Counted from the stretch's first letter, positions 1 through 6,721 are shown. The stretch is DNA of 19,209 bases from JAFKKS01 sp039808325 (GCA_039808325.1 JBDHSU010000082.1:1-19209), one strand, 5' to 3'. Notes: generated by a model from the sequence alone, not told the origin. Numbers and translations are program-made.

Positions 1-1
1 C

Positions 2-28
2 GCGCAGAAGCTCTACGGGCTGGCATGA
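2..28 (+). CDS. C-terminal end of a probable amidohydrolase (partial)
   Basis: Only the last eight codons are in the window; they read AQKLYGLA and then a stop. The ending (N)AxxLYGL is typical of the amidohydrolase family related to ACMSD and 2,3-dihydroxybenzoate decarboxylase, so I infer that family from the tail alone. The stop TGA overlaps the ATG of the downstream Rieske gene in an ATGA arrangement. That implies translational coupling and a shared operon, and suggests the two proteins act together. The rest of the gene lies outside the window, so the call is tentative. Confidence 0.4.
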   Translation, partial: AQKLYGLA

Positions 29-468
29 CGGCGCCCGAGGCGCAGAAGAAGCCGCGCGCCAAGCATGTCGTGGCGACGGTCGGCGAGATTCCGCCGGGCG
101 GCCACAAGCTCGTGGAGCTGCAAGGCCGTCAGATCGGCGTCTTCAACGTCAAAGGCGAGTTCCTCGCCATCGCCAACCGCTGCCCGCATCAGGGCGGATC
201 GCTCTGCCGCGGCAAGCTGGTCGGCCTTGCGGAATCGGAAGAGCCCGGACAATACAAGCTGTCGCGGCACGGCGAGTTGCTGCGTTGCCCCTGGCACGGC
301 TGGGAGTTCGATATCCGCACGGGGCAATCCTGGTGCGATCCGACGAAGGTGCGCGTGCGCAGCTATGCCGTCAGCGTCGAACACGGCGAGAATCTGGTGA
401 AAGGGCCGTATGTCGCGGAAACCTTCGACGTTTGCGTCGAAGAGGATTACGTCCTCGTGGCGCTGTGA
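25..468 (+). CDS. Rieske [2Fe-2S] ferredoxin-like protein
   Basis: This 147-residue protein is essentially a single Rieske domain. The cluster ligands are visible as C53-P-H55 and C88-P-W-H91, the two CxH and CxxH boxes of the fold, separated by a 32-residue stretch that is longer than in the shortest Rieske ferredoxins. There is no C-terminal catalytic (aromatic ring hydroxylase alpha) domain, no signal peptide and no membrane span. It is therefore probably a soluble electron carrier or small redox partner in the cytoplasm. The start overlaps the stop of the preceding probable amidohydrolase by ATGA, so the two are likely cotranscribed and coupled. Pairing with an amidohydrolase suggests degradation of an aromatic or heterocyclic compound, but the substrate cannot be read from the sequence. 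The family call is firm; the pathway is inference. Confidence 0.9.
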   Translation: MTAPEAQKKPRAKHVVATVGEIPPGGHKLVELQGRQIGVFNVKGEFLAIANRCPHQGGSLCRGKLVGLAESEEPGQYKLSRHGELLRCPWHGWEFDIRTGQSWCDPTKVRVRSYAVSVEHGENLVKGPYVAETFDVCVEEDYVLVAL

Positions 469-488
469 TGCGACACGCAAACCTAACC

Positions 489-603
489 GTCATTCCGGGG
501 CCGGCCCCAGGCCGGAGCCCGGAATCCATACTCCCGGCATTTCGGAATCTTTTCGATAGGGGCTATGGATTCCGGATAGCCGCTTCGCGACTTCCGGAAT
601 GAC
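489..603. repeat. Intergenic palindromic repeat (GTCATTCCGG family)
   Basis: The element begins GTCATTCCGG at 489 and ends CCGGAATGAC at 603, exact inverted ends. An inner pair, GGAATCCATA (521-530) and TATGGATTCC (564-573), is also exactly complementary. It is a large REP/BIME-like hairpin lying between the Rieske and cupin genes. Its right end is only 21 bases before the cupin start. The same terminal sequence recurs at 1156-1325 and 2151-2158. Confidence 0.75.
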
Positions 604-624
604 AATGACGAGGAGACCACGACG

Positions 625-1029
625 ATGAAAGTCATGAAAGCATCCGACCGTCCGACGCGCCGCGCGCCGGACAGCGCCTTCACCGGGACGGTCCTTCAGG
701 ATCCGATCATCGAGGCGCCGGAGCCGGCACGGCTGCGCTCGAACGTGGTGAGCTTCGAGCCCGGCGCGCGCACCGCCTGGCACACGCATCCGCTCGGGCA
801 GACGCTCTATGTGATCTCGGGCGTCGGACGCATTCAGAAGGAAGGCGAGCCGATCCACGAAATCCGCGGCGGCGACACGATCTGGATTCCGCCGCACGAG
901 AAGCATTGGCATGGCGCGGCGCCCGACCACGGCATGGTGCACATCTCGATGCAGGAGGCGCTCGACGGCACCGCCGTGAACTGGATGGAGAAGGTGTCCG
1001 ACGCGGACTACAACAAGAAGGTGGGGTGA
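625..1029 (+). CDS. Cupin-domain protein, manganese hydroxynitrile lyase-like
   Basis: This 134-residue protein is a single cupin barrel. Cupin motif 1 reads WHTHPLGQTLYV (52-63) and motif 2 contains HEKHWHG (91-97). The presumed metal ligands are H53, H55, Q59 and H94. As I recall it, this spacing and even the numbering match the manganese cupin (R)-hydroxynitrile lyase of Granulicella tundricola, which also shares FTGTV, FEPGARTAWHTHPLGQTL and the DWME-type tail (NWME here). Most relatives in genomes are annotated only as cupin proteins, so cyanohydrin cleavage is a hypothesis and the natural substrate is unknown. A ribosome site GAGGAG lies at 610-615, about nine bases before the ATG. The gene stands alone, flanked on both sides by palindromic repeats. 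Confidence 0.85.
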   Translation: MKVMKASDRPTRRAPDSAFTGTVLQDPIIEAPEPARLRSNVVSFEPGARTAWHTHPLGQTLYVISGVGRIQKEGEPIHEIRGGDTIWIPPHEKHWHGAAPDHGMVHISMQEALDGTAVNWMEKVSDADYNKKVG

Positions 1030-1046
1030 GACAGCGCGCATCGCGT

Positions 1047-1146
1047 GTAGCCCGTGTTGAGCGCTGCGAAACGCGAGGCCGTGCGCGCGTTGTTCTTGCG
1101 GGTTGGCGGTTTCCCGGATTTCGCTGCGCTCAATCCAGGCTACGGG
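1047..1146. repeat. Inverted repeat element, family A (TAGCCCGTGTTGAGCG)
   Basis: The left arm at 1047-1072 (GTAGCCCGTGTTGAGCG and on) is imperfectly complementary to the right arm at 1115-1146, which in reverse reads CCCGTAGCCTGGATTGAGCG. The left-arm sequence recurs at 2064-2080 with one change. It sits just after the cupin stop. No coding capacity is evident. Confidence 0.7.
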
Positions 1147-1155
1147 CAAGCGATC

Positions 1156-1325
1156 GTCATTCCGGCCAAGGCGGCAAAGCCGCCGCGAGCCGGAACCCAG
1201 AGTCATCATGCTCTCGATGATGCTCGAGCGAGCCTCACACGCAAAGCAAACGACGCGACGCCGCGTCCTCTCGCCTGCTTGAGGACTCTGGGTTCCGGCT
1301 CTCGCTGCGCTCGGCCGGAATGACA
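1156..1325. repeat. Inverted repeat element, family B (GTCATTCCGG ... CCGGAATGAC)
   Basis: The left arm (1156-1204) and the right arm (1283-1325) are complementary over about 40 bases with small internal differences; both contain GAGCCGGAACCCAGAGTC in one orientation. The 47 bases at 1279-1325 are repeated exactly at 2112-2158. It belongs to the class of intergenic palindromic repeats common in Hyphomicrobiales and could form a long hairpin in RNA or a cruciform in DNA. Confidence 0.8.
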
Positions 1326-1343
1326 AGGAGAGGAAGGTGAGCT

Positions 1344-1420
1344 CGTCATCGCCGGGCTTGTCCCGGCGATCTCGCTTAGGCGCACGCCGTGCCCTCCTTA
1401 TCGGGATGGCCGGGACAAGC
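1344..1420. repeat. Inverted repeat element, family C (GCCGGGCTTGTCCCGGC)
   Basis: The left part contains GCTTGTCCCGGCGATC (1355-1371 region) and the right part at 1405-1420 is nearly its reverse complement (GATGGCCGGGACAAGC). The left part also contains a small self-palindrome around GCCGGG/CCCGGC. It is another noncoding repeat in the cluster downstream of the cupin gene. Confidence 0.65.
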
Positions 1421-1434
1421 ATTCAGCCTCTCTC

Positions 1435-1557
1435 CGTCATCCTGAGGCGCTCGCGTCAGCGAGCCCCGAAGGATGCGCGGCCCTGTGCTGGCGTTTTGCA
1501 CCTGGGCCGTCGTCCTTCGAGGCTCGGCGCGTTGCGCCTCGCACGTCAGGATGACGG
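1435..1557. repeat. Inverted repeat element, family D, copy 1 (CGTCATCCTGAGG)
   Basis: The left end CGTCATCCTGA (1435-1445) pairs with the right end TCAGGATGACG (1546-1556). Inner arms CGAAGGATG (1468-1476) and CGTCCTTCGAGGCTCG (1511 on) also pair imperfectly. A second member of the family lies at 2471-2574. It is noncoding. Confidence 0.7.
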
Positions 1558-1589
1558 AACAGAGCGCTTGACATCATCAAGAATATAAT

Positions 1590-2040
1590 CCTATGATCCG
1601 GATGTCCACTCCACGAGGGGCGTCTTCCGGAGGCGTCTTGGAGATGCGAGTGGATGCGGCGCCCGCGGGCCGGCTTACGCAAGCCGTCACTCGGGGGGCC
1701 TCGGGGCTCCGTCCCCCGCCACCAGGAGCGGGTGCCAGGAGCTGGCTGAAGGTGTCAGGCCCCAAGGGCCTGAGCCGAAGCACGGTCCCGAGGCATCTAT
1801 AAACGCCGCGGCGGAACGGGCGTTACGCGCACCCCCGCCAGCGTGGAGCGCCGTGAGGCGTGGGTGCTCTCGCAAAGCGCCCGCCGCGCCTCACCAGCGC
1901 GGAGAAGGCGGCGTCTGGCACACGCCGCCGATGGATGCGCCTCGCGGCGCTCCACCTCCCCTCATTGTTCGAGGGGATGCATTGCGCAAAGCCTCGGGGT
2001 GAATTCACCCGCGAGAATGCGGGCGGCTGTTTGACATTCG
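1590..2040. repeat. Long structured noncoding element
   Basis: No credible gene is seen here, but the stretch is full of secondary structure. Eighteen-base arms at 1843-1860 and 1938-1955 are complementary with one G·U-type mismatch. They enclose further GC-rich complementarity. A compact hairpin CCCCTC/GAGGGG follows at 1958-1976, then a 14-base perfect palindrome GGGTGAATTCACCC at 1997-2010. Upstream, the hairpins GGCTTACGCAAGCC and CAGGCCCCAAGGGCCTG lie in 1673-1780. From memory, related sequences recur between genes in Bradyrhizobium-type genomes and are often called as short spurious proteins. I therefore call it a repeat element, with a structured RNA as the alternative. Confidence 0.5.
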
Positions 2041-2063
2041 GATCAGGAAAACCGCTCGGCCTC

Positions 2064-2158
2064 GTAGCCCGTGTTAAGCGAAGCGGAACGACGCCGCGCT
2101 CTCTCGCACCGTTGAGGACTCTGGGTTCCGGCTCTCGCTGCGCTCGGCCGGAATGACA
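2064..2158. repeat. Hybrid repeat: left arm of family A joined to right arm of family B
   Basis: Bases 2064-2090 match the left arm of the element at 1047 (GTAGCCCGTGTTAAGCG, one difference in 17). Bases 2112-2158 are identical to 1279-1325. The middle is missing, so this looks like a deletion or recombination product of an adjacent A+B pair. It is noncoding. Confidence 0.75.
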
Positions 2159-2211
2159 GAAAGGCGCGCTTGGCGAGAATGACGCAGAGGCGCCATCGCA
2201 GCGCGCACGCT

Positions 2212-2418
2212 TCACCCCAACTCGATATCGCTATCGACGACGAGTGTGAGACTGGTGCTGCCGAGCGTGATCACGGCCTTCGCCGGCAGCGTCTCGTCTC
2301 CCTTGAGCTTGCCGCTCGCGATGCCGTCCCGCACGGCTTTCTCGATTTCACGCTGCGCGGTGACGCCGACGGTCTTGAGGAACTTCCGCAGGCTGTGATT
2401 GAGCGCGTCTTCGTTCAT
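2212..2418 (-). CDS. DUF6494 family protein
   Basis: This is a small soluble protein of 68 residues. It begins MNEDALNHSLRKFLKTVGVT, continues with an AQREIEKAVR helix, and then has the GKLKGDETLPAK segment and a beta-rich end. I recognise this as the DUF6494 family of Proteobacteria, whose function is unknown. There is no signal peptide, membrane span or cysteine. A strong ribosome site, AGGAGAAAATCGCC directly before the ATG, supports the start. It follows the acetamidase/formamidase gene on the same strand, but a 104-base palindromic repeat lies between them, so cotranscription is uncertain. Confidence 0.85.
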   Translation of the reverse strand: MNEDALNHSLRKFLKTVGVTAQREIEKAVRDGIASGKLKGDETLPAKAVITLGSTSLTLVVDSDIELG

Positions 2419-2470
2419 GGCGATTTTCTCCTAAAGATTGCTGCCGGCAGCAGCATCGGAACTCTCTCGG

Positions 2471-2574
2471 CCTCATCCTGAGGGGCATCGCGCGGCGATG
2501 CGTTTCGAAGGATGAAACGCTGAAATCCTGGCCATCCTTCGAGACGCCGCCTGCGGCGGCTCCTCGGGATGAGG
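2471..2574. repeat. Inverted repeat element, family D, copy 2
   Basis: The ends CCTCATCCTGAGG (2471-2483) and CCTCGGGATGAGG (2562-2574) are complementary with one mismatch. The inner arms TTTCGAAGGATG (2503-2514) and CATCCTTCGAGA (2533-2544) also pair. It is related to 1435-1557 and lies between the acetamidase/formamidase stop and the DUF6494 start, where it could act in message processing or termination. Confidence 0.7.
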
Positions 2575-2584
2575 GCGGATTTCT

Positions 2585-3535
2585 TCACGCCGTGGTCTTC
2601 TCCAGGAACTTCTTCTCCAGCATCACATGGATGCCCTTGTTGCCGTTGACCACCTGCGTCACGCGCAGGTCCGCGGCCAGACTGCAGAGCATGTGCGCCT
2701 GGTAGCGATCGATCCCCACGCGCGCGCAGATCAGATCGATCATCGAGCGTAACGCGATGACGACGCAGTCGTCGAGGTCGGGATCGAACGCCATCGTCAT
2801 CACATGCGTCGGCGTCTCCGCCATCGGCCAGGCAAGCTTCATGTCGTCGCGTATCGTGAGGCGGAATGTGCCGATCAGCCCGGTCTCGACCGCGGTGATG
2901 CAGACCTCGCCGTCGCCCTGCACGGCATGCCCGTCGCCCGCCGAGAACAGCGCATCGTCGACGAAGATCGGCAGATAGAGCGTCGTTCCGGCAACAAGCT
3001 CCTTGTTGTCGAGATTGCCGCCGTTCGGGCGCGGCGGCAGGGTCGAGATCGCGCCCCAGGCCGGCGGCGGCGCGACCGCCATCACGCCGAAGAACGGACG
3101 CAGCGGAATCTCCAGGCCCCATGGCAGACGCCCGACATTGCGCTCGGCATCCAGCGGAATGTGCGTCAGCCGCGTCTCATCGAAATCGTAAGGCAGCGCG
3201 CCGGCGAGCGGACGCACGACGTTGTAGCCCCAGTCGTAGTGCAGGCCGATCTCCTCGATATCGACCTGCAACACCTGCCCCGGCTTGGCGCCGCGCACGG
3301 CGACCGGCCCGGTGCAGATGTGACCGGGCACGATCCGGCGGGCAACACGCTCGTGGATCTCCAACAGCGCAGGCGGGACGTTGAGCGGCGGCGGCGGAAG
3401 CTGCTCCGGCCCGCCCGACACCGTCGACAGCGTCACCCGCTCGCCGCTGGCGATCGTCAGATGCGGCGCAAGGCCGGCTTCGAAATAGCCCCAATGCACG
3501 GTCTCGGCGGAGGCATCCAGGCGCGGAATGGTCAT
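2585..3535 (-). CDS. Acetamidase/formamidase family amidase
   Basis: At 316 residues this matches the short FmdA/AmdA family, which hydrolyses small amides such as formamide or acetamide to ammonia and the acid. Family signatures visible are GHICTGPVAVRGAKPGQVLQ (71-90), GGNLDNKEL (172-180) and GDGHAVQGDGE (200-210), where the histidine and acidic residues are expected to hold the metal centre. No signal peptide is seen, so it is probably cytoplasmic. The ribosome site AGAAGGA lies about six bases before the ATG. No amide transporter or regulator is adjacent. A role in nitrogen scavenging is plausible, but the true amide substrate is not determined by the sequence. Confidence 0.88.
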   Translation of the reverse strand: MTIPRLDASAETVHWGYFEAGLAPHLTIASGERVTLSTVSGGPEQLPPPPLNVPPALLEIHERVARRIVPGHICTGPVAVRGAKPGQVLQVDIEEIGLHYDWGYNVVRPLAGALPYDFDETRLTHIPLDAERNVGRLPWGLEIPLRPFFGVMAVAPPPAWGAISTLPPRPNGGNLDNKELVAGTTLYLPIFVDDALFSAGDGHAVQGDGEVCITAVETGLIGTFRLTIRDDMKLAWPMAETPTHVMTMAFDPDLDDCVVIALRSMIDLICARVGIDRYQAHMLCSLAADLRVTQVVNGNKGIHVMLEKKFLEKTTA

Positions 3536-3713
3536 GGGACATCCTTCTGCATCGGCGCAAACGGCGAAAGGCGGACGTGCCGGTCATCATGCCGGGCGGG
3601 CCGCGACCGTCTTCCGTTACCGGAGGCATAGCTGCCCCGCAGCCCGCAATATCTTAGAAATAGCAGCAAGATCAATTGTTTATCGCTAACATGGCGAATT
3701 ACAGCAGGATTTC

Positions 3714-3746
3714 AATACCGCCGCTGAGGGGAACCTCGGCGGTATT
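3714..3746 (+). promoter_or_regulatory. Hairpin in the leader of the membrane protein gene
   Basis: Exact ten-base arms AATACCGCCG (3714-3723) and CGGCGGTATT (3737-3746) enclose an inner GAGG/CCTC pairing with a GGAA tetraloop. It lies 39 bases before the start at 3786, downstream of an AT-rich tract (about 3645-3713) that probably holds the promoter. It has no run of T after it, so it is more likely a leader structure or operator than a terminator. Confidence 0.45.
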
Positions 3747-3785
3747 CGCGGGTTTTCACATGAGTGAGAGCCATAGGAGTATTCC

Positions 3786-4115
3786 ATGACGCATGACCCT
3801 TACACCAATCGCGATCCTCTCGATCCCATGAATCCGCGCGAGACGGGTTATGGCGAGTTCGACAGCGCGCGTGGCAGCACGGGGTGGGGATGGATACTGG
3901 GCGGCCTTGCGGCCCTTGTCCTGCTCTTCGTGTTCGTCTTCGGCTTCGGCGGTACGGGCGACCAGACCGCGTCGAACACGCCGCCGCCGGCGGCGACCGG
4001 AACCGCACCGCGGCCGGCGCCCACGCCTTCGGAAAATACGGGCTCGGCGCCTCGCAACGTGACGCCGCCTGCCCCGGCGCAGCAGGAGACGCCGCCCGCC
4101 AAACCGGCGCAGTAA
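3786..4115 (+). CDS. Small single-span membrane protein of unknown function
   Basis: I do not recognise a named family. The 109-residue protein has a short hydrophilic N-terminus rich in Asp, Asn and Pro (1-33), one clear membrane span at about 34-56 (ILGGLAALVLLFVFVFGFGG), and a low-complexity Pro/Ala/Thr tail (60-109). The tail probably lies in the periplasm, given the negatively charged N-terminal side, but orientation is a guess. The ribosome site AGGAG ends six bases before the ATG. The gene is divergent from the amidase and convergent with the next membrane protein. Such proteins are common as conserved hypotheticals in Hyphomicrobiales. Confidence 0.8.
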   Translation: MTHDPYTNRDPLDPMNPRETGYGEFDSARGSTGWGWILGGLAALVLLFVFVFGFGGTGDQTASNTPPPAATGTAPRPAPTPSENTGSAPRNVTPPAPAQQETPPAKPAQ

Positions 4116-4217
4116 CGCGCAGTAACGCCACGCTTAGCAGAAGGCCGAAGAGATCGGGCTCGCGCGTCATCCGACGGGCGGGCCCCTTCGTTTTAGGCTC
4201 AAGGCGGCCGGGCCGGC

Positions 4218-4955
4218 CTACCAGCGGTGAGGACGCAGCCGTCGTGGCGGGCGCGTATCGGTGGTCTGGGTGACCGGCGCAGCGCCACAGGTGCCGCGCT
4301 TCGCGGCCCGCTGACGAAAGAAGTCATCCGCCTCCGGCGTGGCGAGCGCCGCCGTCGCCGTCATGTGATCGATCGTGCAGGCAAGCGCCCCGGCGCTTGG
4401 CTGACTGCCATTGCCCTCGCAAGTCCAGCCACGCAAATGCAGGCTCGTCGTCTCGAAGCGGCTGATGAAGGCGAGGCAGAGTTTCTGGCGGCCATCGGCG
4501 TTGACCCGCATCTGCACGGCGCGGACGGGGCCGAAGCGCGTCTCGAGATCGTAGTAGGTCGACGACAGCACCGGACGCGCGTGGCGCAAGGTCGCGCCAT
4601 CGAGAAACTCGCGCGCGAAATGGCGTGGCACCGGCGAGCCCTTCGGCGGCATCATCATCGTGACCGTGAGGTCACGCCCGCGGTCGTAAATCTGCCCATA
4701 GTGCCAGGTCTCGAAGCGTGTGCCGGCCATTTCGACCACTTCGCCCTGCCGGGACAATGAGGCCACGTCGGCCGCCGCCAGATGAAACACCGGCTCGCGT
4801 GACAAAGACTGCGGCAGCAGGCCGTACAGACCGATCGCCGCGGATGCGACGGCCGCGAATGCCACCATGCCGAAAAGGTAGAAGCCGTAGCGGATGACGA
4901 TTCCGGCACCCATCGCTACCAGGGAAGCCTGCGGCCGATCTATGGAGCTCAGCAT
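4218..4955 (-). CDS. Membrane-anchored protein of unknown function
   Basis: The 245-residue product has one membrane segment at about 22-47, followed by a soluble domain of roughly 200 residues that should face the periplasm. The domain contains FETWHYGQIYDRGRDLTVTM and paired cysteines (C168, C188, C201, C222 by approximate count) that could form disulfides. The tail is basic and Pro/Arg-rich. No enzyme motif is seen. A ribosome site GGAGAAAGG sits just before the ATG at 4955. A second ATG lies at codon 15, but it has less support. The gene is divergent from asd. It is probably a conserved hypothetical of Hyphomicrobiales. Confidence 0.75.
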   Translation of the reverse strand: MLSSIDRPQASLVAMGAGIVIRYGFYLFGMVAFAAVASAAIGLYGLLPQSLSREPVFHLAAADVASLSRQGEVVEMAGTRFETWHYGQIYDRGRDLTVTMMMPPKGSPVPRHFAREFLDGATLRHARPVLSSTYYDLETRFGPVRAVQMRVNADGRQKLCLAFISRFETTSLHLRGWTCEGNGSQPSAGALACTIDHMTATAALATPEADDFFRQRAAKRGTCGAAPVTQTTDTRPPRRLRPHRW

Positions 4956-5024
4956 CGCCTTTCTCCGCCGCGCTTGGCGCGCGAACTATCTCTCGCCTTG
5001 ATGGGTTGTTTCGCATCTTCGATC

Positions 5025-5050
5025 GATGCCGCCGAACGTGCGGCGGCATC
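5025..5050. promoter_or_regulatory. Hairpin or operator-like palindrome upstream of asd
   Basis: Exact ten-base arms GATGCCGCCG (5025-5034) and CGGCGGCATC (5041-5050) surround a six-base loop. It lies in the 206-base divergent region between the membrane protein gene and asd, 111 bases before the asd start. A second small palindrome, AATGCATGCATT, is at 5123-5134. These could be regulator sites or leader structures; no riboswitch class is recognised. Confidence 0.35.
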
Positions 5051-5161
5051 GCCGAAACAGCGTGTTCGGCGTTGTGTTTCAGCACGTTCTCGCTTAAGAA
5101 CCGCCTGCTCCGCAGCAGCAAAAATGCATGCATTGCGGTGACGCCATCCGGAGAGTTAACG

Positions 5162-6196
5162 ATGGGTTACAAGGTCGCAGTCGTCGGCGCCACGGGAGTC
5201 GTGGGCCACGAGATGCTCAACATCCTCGCCGAGCGGCAGTTTCCCGCTGACGAGGTGATCGCGGTCGCATCGCGCCGCAGCCAGGGCACCGAGGTTTCGT
5301 TCGGCGACCGCGTCCTCAAAGTCAAAGCGCTCGAGAACACCGACTTCTCCGATGTCGACATCTGCCTGATGTCGGCGGGCGGCGCGACGTCGAAGGAATG
5401 GTCGCCGAAGATCGCGGCCGCCGGCGCGGTGGTGATCGATAATTCCTCGGCGTGGCGCTACGACGCCGACGTGCCGCTGATCGTGCCTGAGGTGAACGCC
5501 GACGCGGCCGCGGGCTTCCGCAAGAAGGGCATCATCGCCAATCCCAACTGCTCGACGGCGCAGCTCGTCGTTCCGCTCAAGCCGCTGCATGAGCGCGCGC
5601 GCATCAAGCGCGTGGTCGTGTCGACCTATCAATCGGTGTCGGGCGCCGGCAAGGAAGGCATGGACGAACTCGATCGCCAGACCAAGGGCATCTACTCGCT
5701 GCAGGATGTCGAGGCGAAGAAGTTCACCAAGCGCATCGCCTTCAACGTCATCCCGCACATCGACGTCTTCATGGACGACGGCTCCACCAAGGAAGAGTGG
5801 AAGATGGTCGCGGAGACGAAGAAGATCCTCGATCCGAAGATCAAGGTGCATGCGACCTGCGTGCGCGTGCCGGTCTTCATCGGTCATTCAGAAGCGGTGA
5901 ACATCGAATTCGAGGAGCCGCTGAGCACCGATGAGGCACGCCGCATTCTGAGCCGCGCGCCGGGCTGTCTCGTGGTCGACAAGCGCGAGCCGGGCGGCTA
6001 CGCGACGCCGTTCGAATGCGCCGGCGAGGACGCCACCTACATTTCGCGCTTGCGTGACGATCCGACGGTCGAGAACGGTCTGGCGATGTGGGTCGTCTCC
6101 GACAACCTGCGCAAGGGTGCGGCGCTCAACGCCGTGCAGATCGCCGAGACGCTCCTGAAGCGCAACCTCATCGAGGCCAAGCGCAAGGCGGCGTAA
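5162..6196 (+). CDS. asd: Aspartate-semialdehyde dehydrogenase
   Basis: The enzyme reduces aspartyl phosphate to aspartate semialdehyde with NADPH, the branch point to lysine/diaminopimelate, threonine and methionine, in the cytoplasm. The 344-residue length fits the family. The N-terminal nucleotide-binding loop is VVGATGVVG (7-15), and the catalytic cysteine is C130 in NPNCSTAQLV. The substrate-binding histidine is expected in the conserved C-terminal stretch VFIGHSEAVN. I chose ATG 5162 because the protein then starts MGYKVAVVGATG, as in relatives. The open frame runs back to 5006 but has no family similarity there. The message probably ends at the hairpin 6221-6248, shared with the convergent gene. 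Confidence 0.96.
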   Translation: MGYKVAVVGATGVVGHEMLNILAERQFPADEVIAVASRRSQGTEVSFGDRVLKVKALENTDFSDVDICLMSAGGATSKEWSPKIAAAGAVVIDNSSAWRYDADVPLIVPEVNADAAAGFRKKGIIANPNCSTAQLVVPLKPLHERARIKRVVVSTYQSVSGAGKEGMDELDRQTKGIYSLQDVEAKKFTKRIAFNVIPHIDVFMDDGSTKEEWKMVAETKKILDPKIKVHATCVRVPVFIGHSEAVNIEFEEPLSTDEARRILSRAPGCLVVDKREPGGYATPFECAGEDATYISRLRDDPTVENGLAMWVVSDNLRKGAALNAVQIAETLLKRNLIEAKRKAA

Positions 6197-6220
6197 CAAC
6201 CGCGCCCGCGACAAAATGAC

Positions 6221-6248
6221 GGGGCCGCAAGCACGAGCTTGCGGCCCC
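6221..6248. terminator. Bidirectional hairpin terminator between asd and a convergent gene
   Basis: A perfect 11-base stem, GGGGCCGCAAG (6221-6231) with CTTGCGGCCCC (6238-6248), encloses a CACGAG loop. It lies 24 bases after the asd stop and 22 bases beyond the stop of the opposing gene. There is no strong T run, so termination may be only partly intrinsic. Confidence 0.65.
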
Positions 6249-6270
6249 CATGTCGTCAAGCGGCATTCAC

Positions 6271-6543
6271 TTAGTTGTTATCGATGCCGCCGCTCTCGCG
6301 ATCGAACAAACGCTGTTCGGCCGGGGAAATGTGGTTCGGACGCGACTGCTCGAAGAAAATGCGGTCTTGCCGGCGGCCGGCACGCGCATAGGCATCAAAC
6401 GCGCCCGCGTTGCCAGCCAGAGACTGAGACTCCGAAAAAACGGGGGAGTTCGAGAGGTCCGGCGAGCCTTCGCCGGCGAGTGCCACTGACGCTCCGCCAA
6501 AAACAAGCGCGGCAGCGAGTGCAATTTTTGTCTTATTCAACAT
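6271..6543 (-). CDS. Small exported protein of unknown function
   Basis: The start at 6543 gives a 90-residue product with a classical signal peptide: MLNKTKIALAAALVFGGASVALA, with likely cleavage after A23. A good ribosome site, CAGGAGAAAGAACG, precedes this ATG. The open frame can be extended 12 codons further upstream, but that would bury the signal peptide. The mature part of about 67 residues is hydrophilic, with an AYARAGRR stretch and a C-terminal NHISPAEQRLFDRESGG segment. I do not recognise a family, though similar short exported proteins are frequent in Bradyrhizobium relatives. It is divergent from a LysR regulator 178 bases away, which could control it. Confidence 0.75.
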   Translation of the reverse strand: MLNKTKIALAAALVFGGASVALAGEGSPDLSNSPVFSESQSLAGNAGAFDAYARAGRRQDRIFFEQSRPNHISPAEQRLFDRESGGIDNN

Positions 6544-6721
6544 CGTTCTTTCTCCTGTATCGTCAATCGAGCCCCGCACAGTGCGTCACGGGGGCCGTTT
6601 CGATCTCGTCGCCGGAAATGCGTCTTCACCGGCGGATCAAATCGACGAACGATATCTGGTGCTGGAGCCCCTTCGGGATTACCTGCCCGAATGGGAATGG
6701 GGCATTCGGCGAGAACGAATA

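Noticed and set aside
1590..1830. tRNA or tmRNA candidate because of the compact hairpins
   Set aside because: No cloverleaf, T-loop sequence or CCA end could be found.
1337..2215. Several open frames of 60-130 codons on both strands between the cupin and DUF6494 genes
   Set aside because: They lie over inverted repeats, have Arg/Pro/Ser-rich composition forced by GC content, and no ribosome site; I treat them as repeat-derived artefacts.
1047..2574. CRISPR array suspicion because of repeated blocks
   Set aside because: The repeats are long inverted pairs of different families with irregular spacing, not short direct repeats with uniform spacers, and no cas gene is present.
5006..5161. N-terminal extension of asd by 52 codons
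   Set aside because: It reads as Cys/Arg-rich noise, covers a hairpin in the leader, and the family begins at the MGYKVAVVGATG start.
6581..6721. N-terminal extension of the LysR protein by 47 codons
   Set aside because: LysR proteins begin a few residues before the first helix; the extension has no similarity and overlaps the divergent promoter region.
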